This document shows positions 1 through 7,788 of a stretch of 64,000 nucleotides of DNA, piece by piece. Numbering within the stretch: the first letter of the stretch is position 1; the number at the start of each line of letters is the position of its first letter. The stretch spans positions 33,400-97,399 of the forward strand of contig NZ_ONDD01000010.1 of NCBI RefSeq assembly GCF_900316465.1, read 5' to 3'. The DNA is from an uncultured Fibrobacter sp. (GTDB lineage: Bacteria; Fibrobacterota; Fibrobacteria; Fibrobacterales; Fibrobacteraceae). The position numbers and the translations under genes were made by a program. Below the pieces are notes generated by a model. It worked only from the letters and a program-made list of their open reading frames with translations, made no database searches and was not told where the DNA came from.

Positions 1-650
1 TTCAAAAGAACAAGGGCAAAAAGCGCCACAATCGTCAGTAAAGCATAGAAATTGAACGGAATCGCCTTCACAAAAAGACCAAGACCATCTTCGCCTTCGA
101 CAAAGCCTGTTACCGCTGCAGCCCAGGAACTCACCGGCGCGATAATACAAATCGGAGCCGCCGTAGCATCGATCAAGTAGGAAAGTTTTTCATGACTAAT
201 CTTAAATTTATCTGTAACCGGACGCATCACGCTGCCCACCGTAAGGCAGTTGAAATAATCATCCACAAAAATCAGAATACCAAGAATAATCGTCGCTATT
301 TGTGCACCCACTTTAGTTTTGATATGTAACTGCGCCCAGTTTCCAAACGCCGCCGCAGCCCCCGACTTATTCATGAGGGCAACCATTGCGCCAAGCATCA
401 CCAAGAAAAACAGAATGCCCACATTCCACGGGTCCGACACCTGTTTGACCATTCCGTTCTTGAACACCGCATCCAAAAATCCGGGAAAACTCCCCTGACT
501 AATGAAAAGCCCTCCGATAAGAACACCGACAAACAACGACGAATAGGCTTCTTTGGTAATGAGAGCCAGGATAATAGCCACAATGGAGGGAACTAAAGCC
601 CAAAAAGTGCCATGAAAATAGGATACCGCTTCTACAGCCTGCTGTTCCAT
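1..650 (-). CDS. NhaC-type Na+/H+ antiporter, 3' part missing (runs off window)
   Basis: The first 216 residues are visible, beginning MEQQAVEAVSYFHGTFWALV at 650. Several hydrophobic helices are interrupted by motifs typical of NhaC-family transporters: a VDDYFNCLTVGSVMRPV segment (about residues 128-144) and an ATAAPICIIAPVSSWAA segment (about 163-179). Members exchange Na+ for protons, or in some branches carry dicarboxylates or amino acids, across the inner membrane; the substrate cannot be read from the sequence. The start is supported by AAGGA about 9 nt upstream and a promoter-like TTG/TATAATTA pair. The gene is cut only by the window edge and shows no internal stop. Confidence 0.8.
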   Translation of the reverse strand, partial: MEQQAVEAVSYFHGTFWALVPSIVAIILALITKEAYSSLFVGVLIGGLFISQGSFPGFLDAVFKNGMVKQVSDPWNVGILFFLVMLGAMVALMNKSGAAAAFGNWAQLHIKTKVGAQIATIILGILIFVDDYFNCLTVGSVMRPVTDKFKISHEKLSYLIDATAAPICIIAPVSSWAAAVTGFVEGEDGLGLFVKAIPFNFYALLTIVALFALVLL

Positions 651-675
651 AACCAGATTCCTTATATGAACACCG

Positions 676-705
676 TAATTATAGTAAATCCTTAAAAAAA
701 GCCAA
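676..705 (-). promoter_or_regulatory. Likely promoter of the antiporter gene
   Basis: On the minus strand TTG (705-703) is followed after 19 nt by TATAATTA (683-676), matching the TTG-N19-21-TAnnTTTG layout of FCB-group promoters except at the end of the -7 element. Confidence 0.4.
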
Positions 706-877
706 TTTGCGCAAACAACAATAAAAAGACGGATTGACTATTTCGAAAAAGCACTGTTTGTTAACAAAAATTAATGTAAAAAATCGGAACAAAAAGACCC
801 GTTTTTCAAAAAGAAATATATTTTATTTACACATTTACGAGTGCAGAATTCACTACACTCTAATTGGGATTGGATGT

Positions 878-2509
878 ATGAAGAAATATAAATACTTGTT
901 GCCAGTGGCAATTATCGCCACCGGTTTTTGGGCATGCGGCGACGAGAACACGACCGCTACCGAATGTACCACAGAGCAGTGTCTCATTGACAAATATGGC
1001 GAATTTAACACAGATTCGGCAAATTTAGCCAATCAGCAGACTCACAACGCAGATTCAGGCCTTGGAATTAGCGATGGACCGAACGTGATTGACATGCCGA
1101 CAGATTCAACAGGCTCCGTCAACCAAGAACCGGTCGTAACGCCTCAAGATTCCAGCCAAACGGATAGTCTCGCCAATGCTCAAAACGACTCAATTCCAAA
1201 CAATTCTTACACACTCTCGAGTTCTTCGACCATAGAACCGGTTGTTGTATCATCGAGCAGCGGACACCATCATCACACTTCTAGCAGCTCCGTCGGCGAC
1301 GTAAAACTCGCCGAATCCAGTTCCAGCGAAGAAGTAATTATTCCGCCGACACCCGAGAACAACTTCGTGGAAGACCACCGCAGCGAATGCCAGATCGGCA
1401 ATATCCCCTCTAGCGTAAACAACGCAAAACTCCCGGACCCGTTCATGGGTCTTGACGGCAAGCGCATTTCCTCGAAGGCCGATTGGAAGTGCCGTCGCGA
1501 AGAAATCGGCGCCATGTACGAAAAACTCATGTTCGGCGAAAAGCCGCGCAATCCCGAAAAGGTCGAGGGCAAGAAGTCCGGCAACAAGTACACCGTCACC
1601 GTTACCGACAAGGGCAAGTCCGCCTCCTTCGACGTCACCATCAACAGCGCCGGCACCAAGGACAAGCCGAAGCCGGCCCTCATCGGCCTGGACCAGGGAT
1701 TTGGCTCATGCGGAAGCCTCGGCTCCTCGACCAATGGCTTGGACATCGCCATGATAACCTTCAATACGAACAATGTCGCTCCCGAAAGCGGTGGCGGCAA
1801 GTTTTTCCAGCTTTACAACGGCGGCCAGGGCACCATTATCGCCTGGGCATGGGGCGTGAGCCGTCTGATCGACGCTTTGGAAAAAGACCCCGATGCAGGC
1901 ATCGATGTCAAGCACCTGGCTGTTAGCGGTTGTTCCCGCCTGGGTAAGGCAGCCCTCGCCATCGGCGCTTTTGACGAACGCATCGCGCTCACCATTCCGC
2001 AGGAATCCGGTTCGGGCGGCGCATCGCTTTGGCGTGTAGGCGCCCAGGTCAACAAGCAGAAGGGCAAGCAGTTTGTGCAGGGTCTGAATAGCGCGGGTTC
2101 CGAAGGAAACTGGATGATCAAGTCGTTCAAGAACTACGATGGCAAGGAAAACACGCTCCCGTTCGACCAGCACATGCTCGTAAGCATGGTCGCTCCGCGT
2201 CCGCTCCTCATCATTGACAACGCGGGCCAGGAATGGCTGGGCGAAGTGCCGTCGAACTACTGCGGCCAGGCTTCTCTCGAAACCTACAAGGCTCTCGGCG
2301 TGACGGAAAATTACACCTATAGCCAGGAAGGCGGCCACGCGCACTGTTCGCTCCCGAACGGACAGTTTGACGAAGTCAAGGACTTTATGAACAAGTTCCT
2401 GCTCGGCAAGGACGCCAAGACGGGCAAGATCGACTACAGCAAGAACACCCAGACCATCAACTTCAACAAGTCCGAATGGATCGACTGGGAAACACCCACT
2501 TTGAACTAA
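878..2509 (+). CDS. Lipoprotein CE15 glucuronoyl-esterase-like hydrolase
   Basis: 543 residues. The start at 878 gives a proper lipoprotein signal (MKKYKYLLPVAIIATGFWAC); longer in-frame starts only add a charged non-signal stretch. A low-complexity Ser-rich linker follows (about residues 85-150, with four consecutive His). The catalytic domain carries the CE15 nucleophile motif GCSRLGK (Ser353), a PQESGSGG segment (Glu376) and a GGHAH segment (His487 or His489), consistent with a Ser-Glu/Asp-His triad. CE15 enzymes cleave ester bonds between lignin alcohols and glucuronic acid of xylan, which fits a fibre-degrading organism. Placement on the outer surface is inferred from lipobox and linker. 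It stands alone, with its own terminator. Confidence 0.85.
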   Translation: MKKYKYLLPVAIIATGFWACGDENTTATECTTEQCLIDKYGEFNTDSANLANQQTHNADSGLGISDGPNVIDMPTDSTGSVNQEPVVTPQDSSQTDSLANAQNDSIPNNSYTLSSSSTIEPVVVSSSSGHHHHTSSSSVGDVKLAESSSSEEVIIPPTPENNFVEDHRSECQIGNIPSSVNNAKLPDPFMGLDGKRISSKADWKCRREEIGAMYEKLMFGEKPRNPEKVEGKKSGNKYTVTVTDKGKSASFDVTINSAGTKDKPKPALIGLDQGFGSCGSLGSSTNGLDIAMITFNTNNVAPESGGGKFFQLYNGGQGTIIAWAWGVSRLIDALEKDPDAGIDVKHLAVSGCSRLGKAALAIGAFDERIALTIPQESGSGGASLWRVGAQVNKQKGKQFVQGLNSAGSEGNWMIKSFKNYDGKENTLPFDQHMLVSMVAPRPLLIIDNAGQEWLGEVPSNYCGQASLETYKALGVTENYTYSQEGGHAHCSLPNGQFDEVKDFMNKFLLGKDAKTGKIDYSKNTQTINFNKSEWIDWETPTLN

Positions 2510-2550
2510 AACCCAAAACAAGCTTCCTTGAGAAGACCTCTACAACCTTG

Positions 2551-2584
2551 AAAGGACCTCTGGCGCAAGTCAGGGGTCTTTTTC
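2551..2584 (+). terminator. Rho-independent terminator after CE15 gene
   Basis: Imperfect hairpin AAAGGACCTCTG / CAGGGGTCTTTT (with G-U pairs) followed by a T run. Confidence 0.7.
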
Positions 2585-2629
2585 GCATGTCTTTTTTGCA
2601 TATTTTTATGTGTTTTGGGTCGTTTTGCC

Positions 2630-2660
2630 TTGACAAAGCCCCTAAAATTTTCTCTATTTG
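2630..2660 (+). promoter_or_regulatory. Promoter of the mS38-like small protein gene
   Basis: TTGACA at 2630 is followed by exactly 20 nt after TTG and then TCTATTTG (2653-2660), one mismatch from TAnnTTTG. Confidence 0.55.
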
Positions 2661-2700
2661 GAGGCACATTTTTAAGTTTAACCCTTAACGGAGAAACAAC

Positions 2701-2796
2701 ATGCCTTGCGGAAAGAAAAGAAAGCGCAGGAAGATTGCGACTCACAAGCGTAAGAAGCGCCGTCGTCGTGACCGTCACAAAAAGAAACTTCGCTAA
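2701..2796 (+). CDS. 31-residue basic protein of the AURKAIP1/COX24 (mS38) family
   Basis: ATG at 2701 encodes 31 residues starting MPCGKKRKRRKIATHKRKKR, almost entirely Lys/Arg/His. This matches the C-terminal domain of mitochondrial ribosomal protein mS38 (AURKAIP1/COX24), known in bacteria as tiny free-standing proteins, for example in Bacteroidetes; mycobacterial bS22 is related. A role in the small ribosomal subunit is therefore inferred. GGAG lies 7 nt before the ATG, a promoter lies upstream and a strong terminator follows at 2832, so it is a monocistronic, probably highly expressed gene. It is too short for most automatic gene finders. Confidence 0.85.
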   Translation: MPCGKKRKRRKIATHKRKKRRRRDRHKKKLR

Positions 2797-2831
2797 TATC
2801 CGTTAGCATTCTATTGTGATTTCCTGTTAAA

Positions 2832-2858
2832 GACGGAGTGTAAAAGCTCCGTTTTTTA
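2832..2858 (+). terminator. Rho-independent terminator after mS38-like gene
   Basis: ACGGAG-TGTAAAAG-CTCCGT hairpin followed by TTTTTT and a second T run. Confidence 0.8.
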
Positions 2859-2897
2859 ATTTTTTTTGTTTTACGGGCTTGCCCAAAGGAATCAAAA

Positions 2898-3857
2898 ATG
2901 ATTGATCGCAACAAGCACTTCCTCCGCCTCATGGACTGGAGCGAAGAAAAAATCCTGGAAACTATCGAAATCGCTTCTCGCCTGAAGGCAGAAGTCCACG
3001 CCGGCAAGGTGTCTGACCGCCTGCACGGCCAGAACATCGCCATGTTCTTCGAAAAGCCCTCGCTGCGAACTATCACCACCTTCCAAGTGGGCATGAACCA
3101 GCTCGGCGGTCACGCCGTGTTGCTCGCTCCCGATTCCATTGGCCTTGGCAAGCGCGAAAGCGTCAAGGACGTCGCCCGCTGCCTCAGCCGCTGGGTAAAC
3201 GCCATCGTGGTCCGCTGCTTCAAGCAGGACCTGGTAGAACAGCTCGCCGAATACGGTAGCGTACCGGTCGTGAACGCCTTGACCGACGACTATCACCCGT
3301 GCCAGGCAATCGCTTTTGCCCAGATGATTTGCGAAAACCTCGGCGGTTTCAAGAACGCCGATGGCAAGCCGAAGACTGTCGCCTTCATCGGTGACGGCAA
3401 CAACGTCGCCAACTCCTTCCTCGCCCTCGCCTCCAAGGTGGGCATGAACTTCACGCTCGCCTGCCCGAAGGGTTTCGAACAGCCCGCCAAGGTTGTCGAA
3501 GAAGCTCAGGAAGGCCTCAAGAAGCACGGTTGCCAGTACCGCGTATTCCACGACCCGAAGGAAGCCGTCAAAGACGCCGACATTCTCTATAGCGACGTGT
3601 GGGTCTCCATGGGCCAGGAAGGTGAAAAGGCCACCAAGCAGTCTCACTTCTTGCCGTTCCAGATCAACGACGAACTCCTGAAGCTCGCTCCGGCTCACTG
3701 CAAGGTCAGCCACTGCCTGCCGGCTCACCGCGGCGAAGAAATCACGGACTCCGTGATGGACAACCTCGACGTGAACATGAGCTTCGAAGAAGCAGAAAAC
3801 CGCTTGCATGCACACAAGGCTGTCCTTTGGCAGGTGATGCCTCCGTTCGCCAAGTAA
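2898..3857 (+). CDS. argF: Ornithine carbamoyltransferase
   Basis: 319 residues, normal family length. Transfers the carbamoyl group of carbamoyl phosphate to ornithine to give citrulline in arginine synthesis (cytoplasm). The carbamoyl-phosphate loop reads SLRTITTF at residues 55-62 where Escherichia coli has STRTR; Arg57 is kept but the position of Arg59 is Ile. The HPCQ motif starts at His133, and the HCLPAHRGEE segment (about residue 273) is the ornithine-side HCLPA signature that separates OTC from aspartate carbamoyltransferase. AAAGGA precedes the ATG. It is monocistronic with a terminator at 3880. An acetylornithine or other carbamoyltransferase is an alternative given the unusual loop. 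Confidence 0.85.
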   Translation: MIDRNKHFLRLMDWSEEKILETIEIASRLKAEVHAGKVSDRLHGQNIAMFFEKPSLRTITTFQVGMNQLGGHAVLLAPDSIGLGKRESVKDVARCLSRWVNAIVVRCFKQDLVEQLAEYGSVPVVNALTDDYHPCQAIAFAQMICENLGGFKNADGKPKTVAFIGDGNNVANSFLALASKVGMNFTLACPKGFEQPAKVVEEAQEGLKKHGCQYRVFHDPKEAVKDADILYSDVWVSMGQEGEKATKQSHFLPFQINDELLKLAPAHCKVSHCLPAHRGEEITDSVMDNLDVNMSFEEAENRLHAHKAVLWQVMPPFAK

Positions 3858-3879
3858 GCGTCTTTGAAAAGATATTTTT

Positions 3880-3908
3880 CAGCCCGGCACGCAAGCCGGG
3901 CTTTTTTC
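3880..3908 (+). terminator. Rho-independent terminator after argF
   Basis: AGCCCGGC-ACGCAA-GCCGGGCT hairpin followed by TTTTTT. Confidence 0.9.
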
Positions 3909-4035
3909 GTACAAAGAAATCAGAAAACGCCCCAATACAGGCCAATTTCGGCATTACAAACAAACGCAAAATTGACAATAAATTAAATTTACTGTAAGCC
4001 ATATCAAAAAGGCTGTTTAAAGAAGGGAAAATTTT

Positions 4036-5997
4036 ATGAAAAACGCGTTTCGCAACACCACACGCATTTTAGCATTTTTGCTGTTTACCGCCATATGCGC
4101 TCACACATGTGAACTTTGCTCCTACGAAGTCACTCCAGAAAACGTCAAGAGCTACGAAAGCAGCGACAAGCTCAAAGACACCACAAAAGCGTTTGAGATT
4201 CTTGACAAATACATCAACTGGTATTTCAATTCTCGCGATGACATGGCGATTCAGTTTTCGCAAGAACTCAAAGACTACCCCCATTTTCTAGAAGCAGCCA
4301 ACAGGTTCGTGCTAGAAAGTGGGATGATGCGGGAAAAGAAAATCAAGGAAGAAGGCTGGCCAGATTCCATCGTAGACAAAGTATGGCTCAACCAATCCGG
4401 CATGGATACACTCAAGAAAAACATTGTATTAGCTTTTCGCAACGATCTCTACCCCCCTACGATACTCAAATTCTTAAAAAATCTGCAAGGAATCCGCTTT
4501 GCCGATTCACTGTTCGCACGTCGACACGCATTAAGCCTTTTGGCAGCATCTCTTGACATCTGTTCCAAAGGAAACGACGCGCCTGCATTTCCCGATTCTA
4601 TCCATTGGAACGATGACGAAATAGACAATCTTTTGAAAATCGCAGACAAACTAGATTCCATCCGAATAAAAAGTTCTCTTGAGAAAGACAATTCAGCAAA
4701 CAATAATACAGAAAACAATGTATCGAAATCAGAATCTTTAAAAAATTCCTTGGGCCCGTACAAGAGCCGTTCTTGCAGTGAAGAAGATTGGTTCAGTGCA
4801 ATAACCCTGCTAGACACACTCTACTCCAGGTTGTTGGAAAATGCCGTCAACACGGTAACAAATATCCAAATTAGCTCTTCTGAAACAACCCCCATCACAT
4901 GGCACGCCAATGGCTGCGGCTGCAGCCAACAGAAGGAACTCAGCTCCGATGGTTACCTCATATATCCTTACTGGCACATAAAAGAAGGCGGCGACACCAT
5001 CGATTTTTCGACCCTAAACAGAATTGCCTATTACGGACTGACAGTCTCTGATGATGGAAAACTAGAAACACCTTCGGGTTTGTCTGCCATAGACTTTTTC
5101 GACCGAGACGGGCAAAGCGAATTTATCAACGTTGCGCACAGGCACAATGTTAAGGTAGACTGGATTATTAAAAAGAGCGAATGGGGCCCCCTTGTGGAAG
5201 ACGGCCAAAAAATGCAGGATTTTTTTGTCAATCTTATCGATCAAATCGGGCAGCTCGTCAACAAGAAAAACAATTCCATGCTTGAAAGATTTGCCGCAAC
5301 GCTCTCCTCAAACGACAAAGACGCCAGCAATCGCGGAGACGGTGTAATTCTCTGGTTCCAAAACTTTCCCACCGACCGGGAAAACACGCAACTTTTCAAA
5401 AGTACATTCTTAAAATTACGCAAAAAGCTAAAAGCAGCGAACGAATCCGCATCCGCCAACTTGCTCATGTACCAACTGGATCTCACTGAAGAAAAGGGCA
5501 TCTACAGCTTCGATTTTTCGCACGGTCTCCTGGAAAACCACAAAAATGCAAACAACTTTTTGATGGTAATCAGCGACGAGCTACCATTGAACAACAACAT
5601 TCGCAAGCAAGAGATCTATGACGATGACGCTCCCATGTTGTGGATCGATTACAAAAAATGGAATCAGATCGAAGAAGACGTTTCACATGAACACCAAGGG
5701 TCAATCACCGACTTCTTCTGCCCCCACCGTTTTGAATTCCGCTTGTTAAATATAATCGTATGCTTCTTGGCGTTTGTATTATTACTCTGCTACTTTATTT
5801 CTCGCGCCATCAGGACAAAGCTTGACAAGCACTTTATTCTTTTCATTGGAGCTGTCGTCGCTTTACCTGCTCTTACAACAACCATACTCGCCATTTTCGA
5901 TCCTGCAGCAACCCGACTTCTATTCTTACCCCTCGCCGTGGTGGTGATTTCAGCAGTCGCAGCATCATTACGCAAGGTCCTTCTAAAAGCATGCTAA
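4036..5997 (+). CDS. Exported membrane-anchored protein, possible degenerate GH18-like domain
   Basis: 653 residues, not confidently recognised. An N-terminal signal (about residues 1-25) leads into a Cys-containing extracytoplasmic region. A HANGCGCSQQ segment sits near residue 294. The stretch from about 320 to 460 has beta-strand/helix patterning seen in GH18-like barrels (LNRIAYYGLTVSDDGKLE, then VAHRHNVKVDWII, then DGVILWFQNF at the place of the DGxDxDxE strand), but the catalytic acid pattern is not intact. The C-terminus (about 575-653) has two or three transmembrane helices, so the domain is probably held on the outside of the inner membrane. No operon partner is evident; bioB follows with its own promoter. 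Confidence 0.55.
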   Translation: MKNAFRNTTRILAFLLFTAICAHTCELCSYEVTPENVKSYESSDKLKDTTKAFEILDKYINWYFNSRDDMAIQFSQELKDYPHFLEAANRFVLESGMMREKKIKEEGWPDSIVDKVWLNQSGMDTLKKNIVLAFRNDLYPPTILKFLKNLQGIRFADSLFARRHALSLLAASLDICSKGNDAPAFPDSIHWNDDEIDNLLKIADKLDSIRIKSSLEKDNSANNNTENNVSKSESLKNSLGPYKSRSCSEEDWFSAITLLDTLYSRLLENAVNTVTNIQISSSETTPITWHANGCGCSQQKELSSDGYLIYPYWHIKEGGDTIDFSTLNRIAYYGLTVSDDGKLETPSGLSAIDFFDRDGQSEFINVAHRHNVKVDWIIKKSEWGPLVEDGQKMQDFFVNLIDQIGQLVNKKNNSMLERFAATLSSNDKDASNRGDGVILWFQNFPTDRENTQLFKSTFLKLRKKLKAANESASANLLMYQLDLTEEKGIYSFDFSHGLLENHKNANNFLMVISDELPLNNNIRKQEIYDDDAPMLWIDYKKWNQIEEDVSHEHQGSITDFFCPHRFEFRLLNIIVCFLAFVLLLCYFISRAIRTKLDKHFILFIGAVVALPALTTTILAIFDPAATRLLFLPLAVVVISAVAASLRKVLLKAC

Positions 5998-6025
5998 TCC
6001 TCTAAAGCAAGGGCGTAGATTTTTC

Positions 6026-6033
6026 TATATTTA
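6026..6033 (+). promoter_or_regulatory. TAnnTTTG-type -7 element upstream of bioB
   Basis: TATATTTA within TTTTTCTATATTTATG; a leader of about 20 nt with AAAGGAG follows before the bioB ATG. Confidence 0.45.
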
Positions 6034-6058
6034 TGCCTGCTTTTAAAGGAGCGTTAGC

Positions 6059-7030
6059 ATGTCCTTTATTCAAGACCTTAAAGAAAAAGTGTTGGGCGGA
6101 TCCGAGATTTCTCGCGAAGAGGCAATCCAGCTTTTGAGCGAAGATTTGCAGGAACTCTGCGATGCCGCCAACGAAATTCGCGAAAAATTCCACGGCAACG
6201 ATTTTGACTTTTGCTCTATCGTGAACGCTCGTAGCGGGCGTTGCTCCGAAAACTGCAAGTACTGCGCCCAGAGCAGCTACTACCATACCGGTGCCCCCGA
6301 ATACAAGCTCCTCAGCGCCGACGAAATCGTGGCTGATGCCAAGAAGAAAGAAGCCGCAGGCATTCCGCGTTACTCCATCGTGACCTCGGGCCGTACGCTT
6401 TCGAACCGCGACGTAGAACAGATTGGCGAAGCCATTCGCCGCCTCAAGAAAGAAACCAAACTTTCCGTATGCCTTTCGGCAGGGCTCTTGAACCGCGAGC
6501 AGTTCGACAAGCTCAAGGAGGCGGGCCTCACCCGCTTCCACAACAACCTGGAAACTTACCGCAGGCATTTCCCGGACGTGTGCACCACGCACACCTATGA
6601 CGACAAAATCGGGGCACTCCAAAACGCCCTTGCCGCAGGCCTTGAAATCTGCAGCGGCGGCATCATGGGCCTTGGCGAAACCATGGAAGACCGAATCGAC
6701 ATGTGCCTGGACCTCCGCAAACTCGGCGTCAAGTCTACGCCGGTGAACGTGCTGAACGCAATCCCGGGCACGCCTTACGAGAACCTCCCGAAGCTCACGA
6801 ACGATGAATTCTGCCGCATCGTAGCGATTTACAGGTTCATCAACCCGAAGGCGTTCATCCGCCTCGCAGGCGGCCGCGGAGTTCTCGGCGACGATGGCAA
6901 GCGCGCCTTCAAGAGCGGCGCCAACGCTGCCATCACCGACGACATGCTCACCACCGCAGGCGTCAACAGTTGCAAGGACTTCGAGCTCGTTAAAGGCCTC
7001 GGCTTTACCCCACACGGGTTTATCGGCTAA
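6059..7030 (+). CDS. bioB: Biotin synthase
   Basis: 323 residues. A radical-SAM enzyme that inserts sulfur into dethiobiotin, the last step of biotin synthesis. The SAM cluster motif is C62-SEN-C66-KY-C69, preceded by the BioB-typical NARSGRCSENC context. Later segments match the family: SAGLLNREQ, YRRHFPDVCTTHTYDDKI, and the C-terminal RLAGGRG motif that helps hold the second [2Fe-2S] cluster. AAAGGAG precedes the ATG. No other bio gene is adjacent. A palindrome and a structured non-coding segment follow directly. Confidence 0.95.
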   Translation: MSFIQDLKEKVLGGSEISREEAIQLLSEDLQELCDAANEIREKFHGNDFDFCSIVNARSGRCSENCKYCAQSSYYHTGAPEYKLLSADEIVADAKKKEAAGIPRYSIVTSGRTLSNRDVEQIGEAIRRLKKETKLSVCLSAGLLNREQFDKLKEAGLTRFHNNLETYRRHFPDVCTTHTYDDKIGALQNALAAGLEICSGGIMGLGETMEDRIDMCLDLRKLGVKSTPVNVLNAIPGTPYENLPKLTNDEFCRIVAIYRFINPKAFIRLAGGRGVLGDDGKRAFKSGANAAITDDMLTTAGVNSCKDFELVKGLGFTPHGFIG

Positions 7031-7031
7031 T

Positions 7032-7050
7032 ATATTCCAACTTGGAATAT
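7032..7050. repeat. 19-bp palindrome (ATATTCCAA-C-TTGGAATAT)
   Basis: Perfect inverted repeat with a single-base centre immediately after bioB. Its 15-bp core (ATTCCAA-N-TTGGAAT) recurs at 61424-61438. No T run follows, so it is more like a protein-binding site than a terminator. Confidence 0.45.
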
Positions 7051-7068
7051 CGAAATCAAAGAAAATCG

Positions 7069-7208
7069 TACCACTTTAGAAATAAAGTGGTATATTAATG
7101 ATTGAGCCCTTCTGGTGGATAAGAAGCGCCGGCGTCGCAGCCGTTCCAGTCAGCAATCGCGAGCCGCAAGTCTCTAGACGAGACAGACCCACCAGAGCGG
7201 CTTTTTTT
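7069..7208 (+). ncRNA. Candidate structured non-coding RNA
   Basis: A 9-bp hairpin (TACCACTTT at 7069 / AAAGTGGTA at 7084) overlaps TATATTAA. It is followed by a closed structure in which AGCC (7105) and CTGGTGG (7112-7118) pair with CCACCAG (7189-7195) and GGCT (7199-7202), enclosing an internal hairpin GTCTC-TAGAC-GAGAC (7170-7184) and ending in seven T. It carries no plausible start codon with ribosome site. It did not match the hallmark motifs I know for SRP RNA, 6S, tmRNA or common riboswitches. It could instead be the 3' UTR of bioB. Confidence 0.4.
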
Positions 7209-7218
7209 GTACTCCATT

Positions 7219-7250
7219 TTCCCGGACGCAATGCGTTCCGGGATTTTTTA
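7219..7250 (+). terminator. Second terminator hairpin after the candidate ncRNA
   Basis: TCCCGGACGCA / TGCGTTCCGGGA hairpin followed by TTTTTT on the plus strand, a tandem backup to the terminator ending at 7208. Confidence 0.7.
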
Positions 7251-7251
7251 T

Positions 7252-7788
7252 TCAATCTTTCGCGGGCTGATCCCAAGGGAAAGCGACCGCGGAACTATCA
7301 CCAGCGCCTATAGAAATCGTCCAGTTTTCCGGAGCTTGATCAGGAACATTCAACGCAAGCGAAATAGGAAAAGCGAAAAGACTGGCCACAACTAAAGACC
7401 CGCCCACAAATGTTTCAAGCTTTGTATTTTTACCGGTAAGCACCAGCAAAAATTTCGCAATTTCTTCGGCATCACGCCTTGCAGTATTCGTTGACTCGAC
7501 AGCATTCATTATACGCTTGCCGAATTCACTGTCTTTACGGGCCACAAGCAAATGGCCGTACACAACGTCACCCTTACGGATTTCCAGAAGCATTTCCTTG
7601 TCGAAGGTGCGGTCAAATCTGCAACTGTGGGCCGATTCGCAGACTAATTTGCCATTCTGGTAAAAATCGTAATCATTGCCTTCAGCAACCGTAACCCAAA
7701 AGCCATTATCGGAAGCAGTCTTCCAAGAATGCCCAGAGCACCCCACAAGTACTATCGTCAACAACAATGCAATAACAGACTTCATCAT
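7252..7788 (-). CDS. Small lipoprotein of unknown function
   Basis: 178 residues from the ATG at 7788 (MMKSVIALLLTIVLVGCSGH), a clear lipoprotein signal with lipobox LVGC. This start overlaps the upstream stop as TAATG, implying translational coupling; an in-frame GTG at 7797 is the alternative. The mature part has a short beta-rich segment with a Cys pair (LVCESAHSCRF) resembling PEGA-type or carboxypeptidase-regulatory-like surface domains (weak inference), then a hydrophobic stretch near residues 125-150 (LETFVGGSLVVASLFAFPISLAL). It probably works with the upstream outer-membrane protein. Confidence 0.7.
   Translation of the reverse strand: MMKSVIALLLTIVLVGCSGHSWKTASDNGFWVTVAEGNDYDFYQNGKLVCESAHSCRFDRTFDKEMLLEIRKGDVVYGHLLVARKDSEFGKRIMNAVESTNTARRDAEEIAKFLLVLTGKNTKLETFVGGSLVVASLFAFPISLALNVPDQAPENWTISIGAGDSSAVAFPWDQPAKD

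Noticed and set aside
1264..1290. Four consecutive His in the CE15 linker as an engineered tag
   Set aside because: It lies inside a natural Ser-rich linker in genomic context; short His runs occur in such linkers.
7104..7208. SRP RNA, 6S RNA or tRNA in the structured stretch after bioB
   Set aside because: No SRP GGAAG/AGC loop motif, no 6S open bubble, and no T-loop or CCA-like acceptor pattern.
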